This document shows positions 26,872 to 35,211 of a stretch of 64,000 nucleotides of DNA, in pieces. The position numbers and the translations under genes are program-made. Below the pieces are notes generated by a model, which saw only the letters and a list, made by a program, of their open reading frames with translations, had not been told where the DNA came from and did no database searches. Source of the DNA: Streptomyces sp. NBC_01481 (GTDB taxonomy: Bacteria > Actinomycetota > Actinomycetes > Streptomycetales > Streptomycetaceae); contig NZ_JAPEPT010000002.1 in the NCBI RefSeq assembly GCF_026339995.1, positions 793,001 to 857,000 of the forward strand, written 5' to 3'. Within the stretch, counting starts at the first letter, position 1, and the number at the start of each line of letters is the position of its first letter.

Positions 26872-28152
26872 TCAGGACTCCAGGAGCCGCTGTCCCACGT
26901 ACTCGCCCTCCTCCGGCCCGCCCGGCGCCGCGAACAGCCCGCTCGCCTCGTGGCGGATGAACGCCGACAGCGCATCGCCCCGGTCGAGCTTGCGCTGCAC
27001 CGGAACGAAGCCGCGCAGCGGATCGGCCTGCCAGCAGATGAAGAGCAGCCCGGCGTCCGGCGTCCCGTCGGCGCCGATCCCGTCGTGGAAGGAGAACGGC
27101 CGCCGCAGCATTGCCGCGCCGCCGTTCTGCTCTGGCGCGGAGATCCGGGCATGGGCGTTGTCCGGGATGACCAGCCTTCCGTCCGGGCCGGTCTTGTCGA
27201 GCGCCAGCTCGGTCGTCTCACTGCCGCCGCTCAGCGGAGAGCCGTCGGACTTGCGACGGCCGATGACCTGCTCCTGCTTCGTGAGCGGAAGCTGCTCCCA
27301 GTCGTCGAGCAGCATCCGGATCCGGCGGACGACGGCGTACGAGCCGCCCGCCATCCACGCGTACTTCGCCTCCGACGTCCCCGAGGCCCCCGTCGTCTCT
27401 GACGTCTCTGACAGCACGAAGATCCGCTTGTCGAAGTCGGGCTCGGACGGCTTCGGATTGCGGGTGCCGTCGATCTGGCCCATCAGATTGCGCGCGGTCA
27501 TCGGCTTCCCGGTGGCCCCCGGCGAACGGTTGAAGCCGTTCATCTGCCAGCGCACTCGGGCCGCCTCCCCCGCCGCCTTCTGGATCGCGCGCAGCGCATG
27601 GAAGGCGACCAGCGCGTCGTCCGCGCCGATCTGCACCCACAGATCGCCGTCCGACCGCTTCTTGTCCAGCTGGTCGGAGGAGAACGCGGGCAGCGGGTCC
27701 AGCTGCGGCGGGCGCTGCGCCACCAGCCCCGTACGGTCGAAGAAGCTGCGACCGAAGCCGAAGGTGACCGTCAGCGAGGACGGCCCGGCGTCCAGCGCGA
27801 CGCCCGTGTCGCCCTCGCCCGCCGACCGGCCCGCCATCAGCCCGCTCGAGAGTGAGGACCAGCGGCGCAGCAGTGCGGCGGCTTCCTTGCGGCCCGCGCC
27901 GGGCACCAGGTCGAAGGCGATCAGATGGCCGCGGGCCTGGAGCGGTGTGGTGATGCCGGCTTGGTGGGTGCCGTGGAAGGGGATGCCGGTCGAACCGAGC
28001 GTCGCCAGCGCGGTCGGGACGTCGCCGGAGGCCGCGGCATGTGCGGCGGCGCCGCCCGCGGCCCCCAGTACAAGGCCGGTGGCGCCGGCCGCACCCACGG
28101 TGCCGAGCAGCCGCCGCCTGGAGATGTCGTTGTCGCGCACAGGGTCACTCAC
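26872..28152 (-). CDS. dtpA: Tat-exported DyP-type haem peroxidase
   Basis: 426 residues. A twin-arginine signal (SRRRLLGTVGAAGATG) sends the folded haem protein out of the cell. The DyP hallmark GXXDG occurs as GQIDGTRNP with the catalytic Asp. The C-terminal FVPVQRKLDRGDAL is also typical. In Streptomyces lividans the orthologous DtpA is a Tat substrate required for maturation of the copper radical oxidase GlxA, and sits in the same gene order. It is the last gene of the copper operon, eight bases after copCD. Confidence 0.93.
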   Translation of the reverse strand: MSDPVRDNDISRRRLLGTVGAAGATGLVLGAAGGAAAHAAASGDVPTALATLGSTGIPFHGTHQAGITTPLQARGHLIAFDLVPGAGRKEAAALLRRWSSLSSGLMAGRSAGEGDTGVALDAGPSSLTVTFGFGRSFFDRTGLVAQRPPQLDPLPAFSSDQLDKKRSDGDLWVQIGADDALVAFHALRAIQKAAGEAARVRWQMNGFNRSPGATGKPMTARNLMGQIDGTRNPKPSEPDFDKRIFVLSETSETTGASGTSEAKYAWMAGGSYAVVRRIRMLLDDWEQLPLTKQEQVIGRRKSDGSPLSGGSETTELALDKTGPDGRLVIPDNAHARISAPEQNGGAAMLRRPFSFHDGIGADGTPDAGLLFICWQADPLRGFVPVQRKLDRGDALSAFIRHEASGLFAAPGGPEEGEYVGQRLLES

Positions 28153-28159
28153 GGGTGGG

Positions 28160-30115
28160 TCAGCCGATCTTGATGTTCTCGTCGGTGGTGGTCTGGTCGA
28201 TGTCGGAGGTCCGCACGGTCACCTGGACCTGCCAGTCGCCGGGCATCGGGATCTGGACCGCGTCCGCGCTCCAGTGTCCCGTGGCGACGCGGTCGGGCGT
28301 GATCGGCAGCGGGCCGATCTGCTTGGCCTTGAGGGTGAAGGAGACCTTCACCTCGGGCACGTCCATCGGCTTCAGGTCCGGGCTGTAGATCCAGACGTGC
28401 ATCACGTTGGCGCCGGAGGTGGCCGGGTCGAGGCTGAGCCGGACGGTGCCCTTGCCGTTCTTGCCGCCGGTGTCGAAGGGCAGCTTGATCTCGGTGGGGC
28501 CGTTCGGCACGGTCGCGGCGGCCTGCGAGCCCGAGGCGTTGGCGGCCTCTTCTTCCGTACGGCCCGGTTCGGTGGACGTCAGGATGGTGGTCACGGCCAG
28601 CAGGACCACCGCGATGCCCGCCTCGGCCAGTACGGAACGGCGCAGTCCGGAACGTACCGGGTCGGCGTCTCTGGCCTTGTCCCGGGCCTTCTTCTTCTGG
28701 GCCGTTGCCACCGCGGCCTTCTGCCGGGCGAGTTGGGCGGCGCGCTCGGGGTCCGCGGCGTCCTCGGCACCCGGGTCCGCCTCCTCGCCACCTGGGTCCG
28801 CCTCGTCGGCAGCCTCCTCGGCAACCGGGTCCGCCTCCTCGCCTGCCTCCGTCACCTCCGCCGTCTCCGCGAGCTGCGCCGTCCACCGACGCGAGATCCA
28901 CGCGACGCTCACCAGGACGAGGACCAGCCCCACCTTGATCAGCAGCAGCTGCCCGTACCAGGTCCCGGTCAGCGCCGACCAGGAGCCGACCTGCCGCCAG
29001 GACTGGTAGATCCCGGTCGCCGCGAGCACGACCACGCTGCCGAACGCCACCGTGGAGAACCGCCGTACCGCGGCCCGCTCGATCGACGGCGCACGGTAGA
29101 GCGCGGTCAGCAGCGCCGCGAGCCCGCCGAGCCAGGTCGCGACGGCCAGCAGATGAGTGACGTCCACGGGCATCGCGAGTCCCGGCTGAATGCCCGTCGA
29201 CGCATGCTCCGAGAGCGCCCATGTCGCAGCGATCCCCGCCGCGACGACCGCGCCGCCGACGGCGAGACCGAAGGTCAGGTCCTTCTTCTCGCCCTCGTCC
29301 TCCCGCTTCGCGTACGCCCCGAAGAGCACGGCGATGAACAGCGCGGCCGCCCCCAGCAGCATCAGCCGGGAGCTGAGCGCGGCGCCGGTCTTGGTCTGCA
29401 GGACGTCCTGCAGCCCGCCGAGGTCGAAGGCGTCCGCCAGTTTCCCGGAGCCTGTGTACGGGGTGCGCAGCAGCAGCGTCGCGAGAGTGGCCGCGGTGAG
29501 CGTCACCCACCCGCGTACGACCAGGCGTTGCAGCGGCCGTACGGAAGCACCCCGCTGCCAGCAGGCGAGCACGAAGGCCGCGCCGCCCGTCAGCAGCACG
29601 AAGCCCGCGTACGAGGCGTAGCGCGCGATGTCGTAGAGGACGCCGACCACTCCGCCGCCGGCCTTCTGGTCGGGAACAACGGCGGTGGTCTTGGAGGGCG
29701 CCCCGATGGAGAAGGTGAAGGCACCGGAGACGGGATGGCTGTCGGCCGAGACGGCCTGCCAGGCCACGGTGTAGGTGCCGTCGGGCAGTCCGGGCAGCAG
29801 ATCGACGCCGTAGATGACTTTGCCGCCGGTGCCGAGGTCGCGGACGGCGGCCTTGTCGGCGCGTTTGCCGCTGGGTTCGAGGACCCGGATCGAGTCGTTC
29901 CCCATGGCCACCTGCTCGGAGAAGGTGAGCGTGACGTCCTTGGGGGCGGTGGCGACCACCGCCCCGTCCTTCGGGTTGCTCCCGGTCAGCGCGGCATGCG
30001 CCGACGCGGGGCTCGCACCGGCCAGGAGCGCACCGAAGAGCGTGCCGAGGAGCACGATCGCGGCGAGCAGCAGCCGGAGGGGGGACGGGCCGAAGCGCGG
30101 GGCGGTGGCTGTCAT
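28160..30115 (-). CDS. CopC-CopD fusion copper-handling membrane protein
   Basis: 651 residues. A signal peptide ends at ASA, exposing mature HAALTGSNPKDG, whose histidine is a typical CopC copper ligand; SADSHPVSGAF supplies another. Then about eight transmembrane helices form a CopD domain (about 150-430), followed by an Ala/Glu/Asp-rich linker of repeated EEADP units and a C-terminal extracellular domain (about 530-650, LPFDTGGKNGKGT). It likely moves or buffers Cu ions across or at the membrane. Confidence 0.88.
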   Translation of the reverse strand: MTATAPRFGPSPLRLLLAAIVLLGTLFGALLAGASPASAHAALTGSNPKDGAVVATAPKDVTLTFSEQVAMGNDSIRVLEPSGKRADKAAVRDLGTGGKVIYGVDLLPGLPDGTYTVAWQAVSADSHPVSGAFTFSIGAPSKTTAVVPDQKAGGGVVGVLYDIARYASYAGFVLLTGGAAFVLACWQRGASVRPLQRLVVRGWVTLTAATLATLLLRTPYTGSGKLADAFDLGGLQDVLQTKTGAALSSRLMLLGAAALFIAVLFGAYAKREDEGEKKDLTFGLAVGGAVVAAGIAATWALSEHASTGIQPGLAMPVDVTHLLAVATWLGGLAALLTALYRAPSIERAAVRRFSTVAFGSVVVLAATGIYQSWRQVGSWSALTGTWYGQLLLIKVGLVLVLVSVAWISRRWTAQLAETAEVTEAGEEADPVAEEAADEADPGGEEADPGAEDAADPERAAQLARQKAAVATAQKKKARDKARDADPVRSGLRRSVLAEAGIAVVLLAVTTILTSTEPGRTEEEAANASGSQAAATVPNGPTEIKLPFDTGGKNGKGTVRLSLDPATSGANVMHVWIYSPDLKPMDVPEVKVSFTLKAKQIGPLPITPDRVATGHWSADAVQIPMPGDWQVQVTVRTSDIDQTTTDENIKIG

Positions 30116-30137
30116 GGATTGATCAGTCCCTCGGTGC

Positions 30138-30584
30138 TCAGTGCTTCTTCGGGTTGTACGTGGGCTCCTTGACGGGAAGTTCGACCGTGATCGGGCCGGA
30201 CTCCTCGAAGCAGAGCTCCACGGTGACCTTCTCGCCCTGCTTCGGCTGCTGCTTGAGCTTCATGAACATGATGTGGTTTCCACCGCGTTCGAGATCGAGC
30301 TCGCCGTCCGCCGGGACGTCGAAGGCCTTCACCTCCTGCATCGTCTGGTTCTTCGACTCGTGGATCGTGATGTCGTCGGAGACGTCGCTGGTGACGGTGG
30401 TGAGCTTGTCCGCCCCGCCACCGCTGTTGTGCACCGTCAGAAAACCGGCTGCCATGTCGCCGACGGGCTGTGGCATGAACCCGCCGCTGACCTTCAACTC
30501 CGGTTTGCCGTCGGACGAGCAGCCCGCCAGCGCCAGTCCCGCGGTCAGGGCTATGACGGCAGCGAGGGACGTACGCCGGTTCAC
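30138..30584 (-). CDS. PCu(A)C-type copper chaperone (EcuC-like lipoprotein)
   Basis: 148-residue lipoprotein: GTG 30584, signal with lipobox LALAGC. The Cu(I) site pattern H-x-n-M...H-x-M is visible as IHESKNQTMQEV and GGNHIMFM. The related S. lividans EcuC binds Cu and acts with Sco. The start overlaps the sco stop by four bases, so Sco and this chaperone are made together. Confidence 0.9.
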   Translation of the reverse strand: MNRRTSLAAVIALTAGLALAGCSSDGKPELKVSGGFMPQPVGDMAAGFLTVHNSGGGADKLTTVTSDVSDDITIHESKNQTMQEVKAFDVPADGELDLERGGNHIMFMKLKQQPKQGEKVTVELCFEESGPITVELPVKEPTYNPKKH

Positions 30585-31231
30585 GGGCTCTCCCCGCGGA
30601 TGATCTTCGGGAGGTCCTTGGCGTAGTCGTCCGCCGTGGTGTCCTCGCCGTAGAGCACATAGCCCTTGTCGGTCTTCGGGGAGAAGGCGATGACCTGAGC
30701 GCCGTGCATGGAGACGACCGTGCCGTCCTTCTCCTTCTTCGGCGGGTCGATGCCGATGCCGATCTGGCGTGCGCCGGCCTGGATGGTCGGGAAGTCGCCG
30801 GTGAGCCCGGTGAAGGACGGGTCTCCGGCGGCCGGCAGCCACTTGGCCAGCTCGGCCGGTGTGTCCCGCTCCGGATCGGTGGTGACGAACACGACCTGGA
30901 GCTTGTCCTGGTCGGCCTTGGGGAGCTGCTTCCTGGCGATGGCGATATTGCTCATCGTCAGCGGGCAGACGTCGGGGCAGTGCGTGTAACCGAAGTAGAT
31001 CAGTGTCGGCTTGCCCTTGGTCTGCTCACGCAGGTCGTACTTCTTGCCGTGCGTGTCCGTGAGGACGAGGTTCGGCTTGGTGAACGGCTGGTCGAGCACG
31101 GTCGCGGGCCGGTTCGCCCCGGCCGAGACATCGGCGACGGGGCTCTTGGCGGAGTCGTCGCCCGAGCAGGCGGAGAGGCTGAGCGCCGCGGCCACGACGA
31201 GCGTGGCCGCGAGCACGGTCTTCTTGCGCAT
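30581..31231 (-). CDS. sco: Sco1/SenC-type copper metallochaperone
   Basis: 216-residue thioredoxin-fold lipoprotein (lipobox SLSAC). Copper ligands are the CxxxC motif in YTHCPDVCPLT and His in SMHGAQV. In S. lividans Sco delivers copper to the cytochrome c oxidase CuA centre and is needed for development. It lies between ycnI-like and EcuC-like genes in one operon. Confidence 0.93.
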   Translation of the reverse strand: MRKKTVLAATLVVAAALSLSACSGDDSAKSPVADVSAGANRPATVLDQPFTKPNLVLTDTHGKKYDLREQTKGKPTLIYFGYTHCPDVCPLTMSNIAIARKQLPKADQDKLQVVFVTTDPERDTPAELAKWLPAAGDPSFTGLTGDFPTIQAGARQIGIGIDPPKKEKDGTVVSMHGAQVIAFSPKTDKGYVLYGEDTTADDYAKDLPKIIRGESP

Positions 31232-31263
31232 GGAGAAATGTCCCAAGTGTCGTGTACGGAGCG

Positions 31264-32001
31264 TCAGGAGGAGCGACGGCGGCCGGCCAGGACACCGAAG
31301 GCCACACCCGCGATGCCGACCAGGATGCCGACGACCGCCAGGATGCGGGCCGTCGTGTCGCTGCTGTCGGCGGACGCGGTCTCGGACTTCGTGTCCTCGT
31401 CGTGCCCGGCGTTCTTCCCGTCCTTCGCGGACGCGTCCTTCGCGCTGCCGCCGTGGTGGTCCTCCGTCGCGGCCGACAGCTTCAGGACGGGCGCGGGGGA
31501 CTCGGGCTCCGGGGCGCCCTCCTTCGCCTCCTCGATCCAGCGCACGACCTCCTTGTTGTCGTACGTCTGCAGTGCCTTGAACACCAACTGGTCGGTGTCC
31601 TCGGGCAGTCGGCCGAGGGAGACGGGGAACTGCTGGAACTCGCCCGGCTTGATCTTTCCGCCGACTGATGTCCACGTGATCTTGGAAGGAGCCTCGGTGA
31701 TCTGCTTGCCGTGCACCTCAAGAGGCTTGGCCAGCTTGGCCTTGGTGACCACGGCCTCCCAGCCGGGGACGGGCTGCGGCATGGCGGAGGCCATCGGGTG
31801 GTCGGCCGGGAGGCTGACTTCGAGCTTTACGGTCGAGGCCTTGTCGCGCTCGTTGGGGACCTTGAAGTTGACCGTCGCGTAACCGCCCTTGGCGGCCTCG
31901 CCCTGCGGCTGCACGCTGACGTGCGCGAAGGCGGTGCCCGAGAGGAGCAGCACGGAGGAAGCGGCGATTCCGGTCGCGACAGCGATACGGGAAACGTTCA
32001 T
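31264..32001 (-). CDS. YcnI-family copper-binding membrane-anchored protein
   Basis: 245 residues: signal peptide cleaved at AFA to expose mature HVSVQPQ, whose N-terminal histidine is the known YcnI copper ligand. The YcnI domain (about 28-160) is followed by an Asp/Lys/Ser-rich stalk and a C-terminal transmembrane helix ending RRRSS. It is anchored to the outer face of the membrane and likely hands copper to Sco or PCu(A)C. First confident member of the copper operon. Confidence 0.9.
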   Translation of the reverse strand: MNVSRIAVATGIAASSVLLLSGTAFAHVSVQPQGEAAKGGYATVNFKVPNERDKASTVKLEVSLPADHPMASAMPQPVPGWEAVVTKAKLAKPLEVHGKQITEAPSKITWTSVGGKIKPGEFQQFPVSLGRLPEDTDQLVFKALQTYDNKEVVRWIEEAKEGAPEPESPAPVLKLSAATEDHHGGSAKDASAKDGKNAGHDEDTKSETASADSSDTTARILAVVGILVGIAGVAFGVLAGRRRSS

Positions 32002-32090
32002 GGGTGAGGACACTCCACAGTTCAGAAGAGGTGAGTGTGTGCCGCGCATATACGTGCGCGGGCACCACGGCACCACTCCCGTGGGCCGCG

Positions 32091-32894
32091 TCAGGCTGCC
32101 AGAGCGAGGCGGGCGGGAGGCCCGCGCCTGATCACCGTGTGCTGGAGTGCCTCACCGGTGAGGAGCACGGGAGGGGCCCACGAGATCCGGGCAGTGCGCG
32201 GATCCACCGCGGGCGCCACCGCCAGACCGGAACGCAGCGCCCGTACGAGACAGAGAGCGGCGCGCAGCGAACGCAGCCGGCCCGCCTCGGCCACCTCATG
32301 GGCCGAGTCCGCCGACAAGCGGATCAGCCGCACCAGCGCCAGATCCCCGCGCCGCAGCAGCCAGCCGGTCGCGAGCGCGGCCAGCAGATGCCCCAGCAGC
32401 ATGGGGAGGGAGGGCAGCAGCTCCGGCGAAGCGACGGCCGTCTGCGCCATGTGCTCATGGCCGAGGTGGCCGCCGGGTCCGCCCTGTCCGGGCGGGGTGA
32501 TACCGGAGGTGGTGACGATCCGCCGGGCGTCCGCGGGGCTGATCGAGGCGGCGCCCGCCCCGCACATCAGCTTCGCGGCCATCCTGATCAACGCGTCGTC
32601 CGCCGTCGGGGCGAGGCGCAGCTGATGCTGTCCGAGCCCGAACAGAGCGTGCAGGGAAAGCTGTCCGGCGGTGAGCGCGACGGCGATGGACGGCAGCGAG
32701 CGCACCCGCCCCGCGAACGGCGCGACCAGCGCGAACATTCCGATGAAGCCTGCCGCAAGCGTCCACCAGGGAATCGCGGCGCAGGCCGCCAGCACATGTC
32801 CCGTCGCGGACAGCACAACGCAGACCGCGGTGAACACCGCGGCCCTCAGCAGCCGGGGACCGGCTCCGGCGCGCGCAACGGGAAGGGACGACAT
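32091..32894 (-). CDS. Multi-pass membrane protein at the head of the copper operon
   Basis: 267 residues with about five hydrophobic segments: near 15-35, 40-60, 68-85, 160-180, plus a weaker one. A His/Met-containing loop (GGHLGHEHMAQ, about residues 143-153) and GLGQHQLRL face one side. It has no family I can name. Its position 89 bases before ycnI and the His/Met loop suggest a copper role. ATG 32894 has GGAAGGG upstream. Confidence 0.65.
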   Translation of the reverse strand: MSSLPVARAGAGPRLLRAAVFTAVCVVLSATGHVLAACAAIPWWTLAAGFIGMFALVAPFAGRVRSLPSIAVALTAGQLSLHALFGLGQHQLRLAPTADDALIRMAAKLMCGAGAASISPADARRIVTTSGITPPGQGGPGGHLGHEHMAQTAVASPELLPSLPMLLGHLLAALATGWLLRRGDLALVRLIRLSADSAHEVAEAGRLRSLRAALCLVRALRSGLAVAPAVDPRTARISWAPPVLLTGEALQHTVIRRGPPARLALAA

Positions 32895-33121
32895 GGCCGG
32901 GTCATCATCGCACTGTGCCCGGAGCGCCCATACGGCAGGTCCGGAAGATCCCTTTTCTGAAGCGCACTGCCGCGTACGAGGACCCAAGCGCCGGCGCATA
33001 CACCGCCACCCGAACCGTGCGCATCCGCCGAATGAGCGCAATCACATCAACTGTGTGCTTACGCACGGTGTCTTACGGCAATACGTATCGGTATGTCGAG
33101 CCGCAGCCAGGAGGCCGGAGC

Positions 33122-33583
33122 ATGAGCATCTGGTGGTCACTCCACTTGCGGCGAGATGCCGCGAGCGTCCCGCTCGCCCGCCGCCTGTTGCTCGGCACGA
33201 TGGAGACCGCGGGAGTCGATCCCGACATCTCCTACGATCTGTCGGTCGCCCTCAGCGAAGCCTGCGCGAACGCCGTGGAACACGGCGGCGGCCAGGGGGC
33301 CGGGGAAGCCTCGGCTGCATACCGCGTGACCGCGTATCTGGACGGCGAGACGTGCCGCATCGAAGTGGCCGATTCGGGGCCCGGCTTTCCCGTCCGGCGC
33401 GGCGGGCAGTGCGCGACTGCCACGCAACCACCGTCCCCGACCGCCGAGAGCGGCCGCGGTCTGTGTCTCATCGAGCAGCTCGCCGACCATGTTCATGTCC
33501 GCAACCGGCCCGGCCGGGGTGCGGTGGTCAGCTTCGACAAGATCCTCAAATGGCGGGAGGGCGCGCTGCTCAAGGTCTCCTGA
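33122..33583 (+). CDS. HATPase anti-sigma-factor-like (RsbW) protein
   Basis: 153-residue GHKL ATPase domain alone. N-box LSEACANAVEHGG, G1 VADSGPGFPV and G2 SGRGLCLIEQLAD fit the serine-kinase anti-sigma or regulatory ATPase group that is abundant in Streptomyces. It may phosphorylate an anti-sigma antagonist. An AGGAGG site precedes ATG 33122. Its last 28 bases of coding sequence lie in the stem of the terminator. Confidence 0.88.
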   Translation: MSIWWSLHLRRDAASVPLARRLLLGTMETAGVDPDISYDLSVALSEACANAVEHGGGQGAGEASAAYRVTAYLDGETCRIEVADSGPGFPVRRGGQCATATQPPSPTAESGRGLCLIEQLADHVHVRNRPGRGAVVSFDKILKWREGALLKVS

Positions 33584-33597
33584 GCAGCGCGCCCTCC
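33556..33597. terminator. 17-bp bidirectional terminator overlapping the coding end
   Basis: GGAGGGCGCGCTGCTCA (33556-33572) pairs perfectly with TGAGCAGCGCGCCCTCC (33581-33597) around an 8-nt loop. The left arm is inside codons of the HATPase protein (REGALL) and the stop TGA begins the right arm. It serves both this gene and the convergent aminopeptidase. Confidence 0.85.
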
Positions 33598-33621
33598 TGG
33601 AGGTTGTGTGCGGCCTCCGGG

Positions 33622-35079
33622 TCAGCCCTTGAGCGAGGCCATCCAGGCCTCGACCTCGTCGGCCTGCCGCGGCAGCGCCGCCGACAGATTGCGGTTGCCG
33701 TCCTCGGTCACCAGGATGTCGTCCTCGATCCGGACGCCGATGCCGCGGTACTCCTGCGGCACGGTCAGGTCGTCCGCCTGGAAGTAGAGCCCGGGCTCCA
33801 CCGTCAGACACATGCCCGGCTCCAGGGTCCCGTCGACATAGGCCTCGGTGCGCGCGGCGGCGCAGTCGTGGACGTCCATGCCGAGCATGTGGCCGGTGCC
33901 GTGCAGCGTCCAGCGGCGCTGCAGACCCAGCTCCAGCACCCGCTCCACCGGACCCTCGATCAGACCCCACTCGACGAGCTTCTCGGCGAGCACCCGCTGC
34001 GAGGCGTCGTGGAAGTCGCGGAACTTGGCACCCGGCTTCACGGCCGCGATGCCCGCCTCCTGGGACTCGTACACCGCGTCGTAGATCTTGCGCTGCAGCT
34101 CGTTGAAGCGGCCGTTGACCGGCAGCGTGCGCGTGATGTCCGCGGTGTAGAGGGTGTGGGTCTCCACGCCGGCGTCCAGCAGCAGCAGCTCGCCGGAGCG
34201 GACCGGTCCGTCGTTGCGCACCCAGTGCAGGGTGGTCGCGTGCGGTCCCGCGGCGCAGATGGAGCCGTAGCCGATGTCGTTGCCCTCGACGCGGGCGCGC
34301 AGGAAGAAGGTGCCCTCGATGTAGCGCTCGCTGGTCGCCTCGGCCTTGTCCAGGACCCTGACGACATCCTCGAAGCCGCGCGCGGTGGAGTCGCACGCCT
34401 TCTGGAGCTCGCCGATCTCGAACTCGTCCTTCACGGCACGCGCCTCGGAGAGGTAGACGCGCAGTTCCTCGTCGCGCTCCGCGGTGACCTTGTCGGTCAG
34501 CGCCGCCTCGATACCGGCGTCGTGGCCGCGCACGGCGCGGACCGGCCCGCTCGCCTCGCGCAGCTTCTCCGGCAGCTCGCGCACGTCCTTGGCCGGGATG
34601 CCCAGCAGCTGCTCGGCCTCGGCCAGGGAGTGACGGCGGCCGACCCACAGTTCGCCCTGGCCCGACAGCCAGAACTCGCCGTTCTCACGGTTGGAGCGCG
34701 GCAGCAGGTAGACGGTGGCCTTGTGCGCGCCGTTCTTGGGCTCCAGAACGAGGACGCCGTCCTCGGTCAGGTCGCCGGTGAGGTAGGCGTACTCGGTGGA
34801 GGCGCGGAAGGCGTACTCGGTGTCATTGGAGCGGGTCTTCAGATTGCCCGCCGGGATCACCAGGCGCTCGCCGGGAAAACGCGCCGACAGCGCGGCACGG
34901 CGGGCGGCGGTCTGCGGGGCCTGCGCGATGGGCTCCAGGTCGCGCAGCTCGGTGTCGGCCCAGCCCGTCGTCATGTTCTCGGCGAGCTCGTCGGACACGC
35001 CCGGGTACAGGCCGTTCTTACGCTGCTTGATCGGCTGCTCTTCTTCTTCCGGGGTCTCCGGGGGGAGCTCCTCGGCCAC
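33622..35079 (-). CDS. pepP: Xaa-Pro aminopeptidase P (M24)
   Basis: 485-residue M24 aminopeptidase removing N-terminal residues before proline. The creatinase-like N-domain (about 40-190) is followed by the pita-bread domain. Metal ligands lie in LLLDAGVET, YTADITRTLPVNG, GTGHMLGMDVHD, TVEPGLYF and RIEDDILVT. The N-terminus MAEELPPETPEEEEQ is acidic and starts at ATG 35079. Cytoplasmic. Confidence 0.93.
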   Translation of the reverse strand: MAEELPPETPEEEEQPIKQRKNGLYPGVSDELAENMTTGWADTELRDLEPIAQAPQTAARRAALSARFPGERLVIPAGNLKTRSNDTEYAFRASTEYAYLTGDLTEDGVLVLEPKNGAHKATVYLLPRSNRENGEFWLSGQGELWVGRRHSLAEAEQLLGIPAKDVRELPEKLREASGPVRAVRGHDAGIEAALTDKVTAERDEELRVYLSEARAVKDEFEIGELQKACDSTARGFEDVVRVLDKAEATSERYIEGTFFLRARVEGNDIGYGSICAAGPHATTLHWVRNDGPVRSGELLLLDAGVETHTLYTADITRTLPVNGRFNELQRKIYDAVYESQEAGIAAVKPGAKFRDFHDASQRVLAEKLVEWGLIEGPVERVLELGLQRRWTLHGTGHMLGMDVHDCAAARTEAYVDGTLEPGMCLTVEPGLYFQADDLTVPQEYRGIGVRIEDDILVTEDGNRNLSAALPRQADEVEAWMASLKG

Positions 35080-35120
35080 GTCTGCCTCCTGGGCCTGTCG
35101 GCCTTTCCTGATACGACACT

Positions 35121-35152
35121 GGGACCTCCCCTGGCTTCAGCCGGGGGCGACC
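35121..35152. repeat. GC-rich hairpin repeat copy 1
   Basis: A CCTCCCCTGGCTTCAGCC / GGGGG structure in the short gap between pepP and the PP2C gene. It resembles copies at 36860, 38938 and 56464. Confidence 0.4.
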
Positions 35153-35211
35153 TCACCATCGTATGTGTGAGCGGAAGACGGCCAGGTGTCCTGTGGAAAA
35201 CGTGCGACGAA

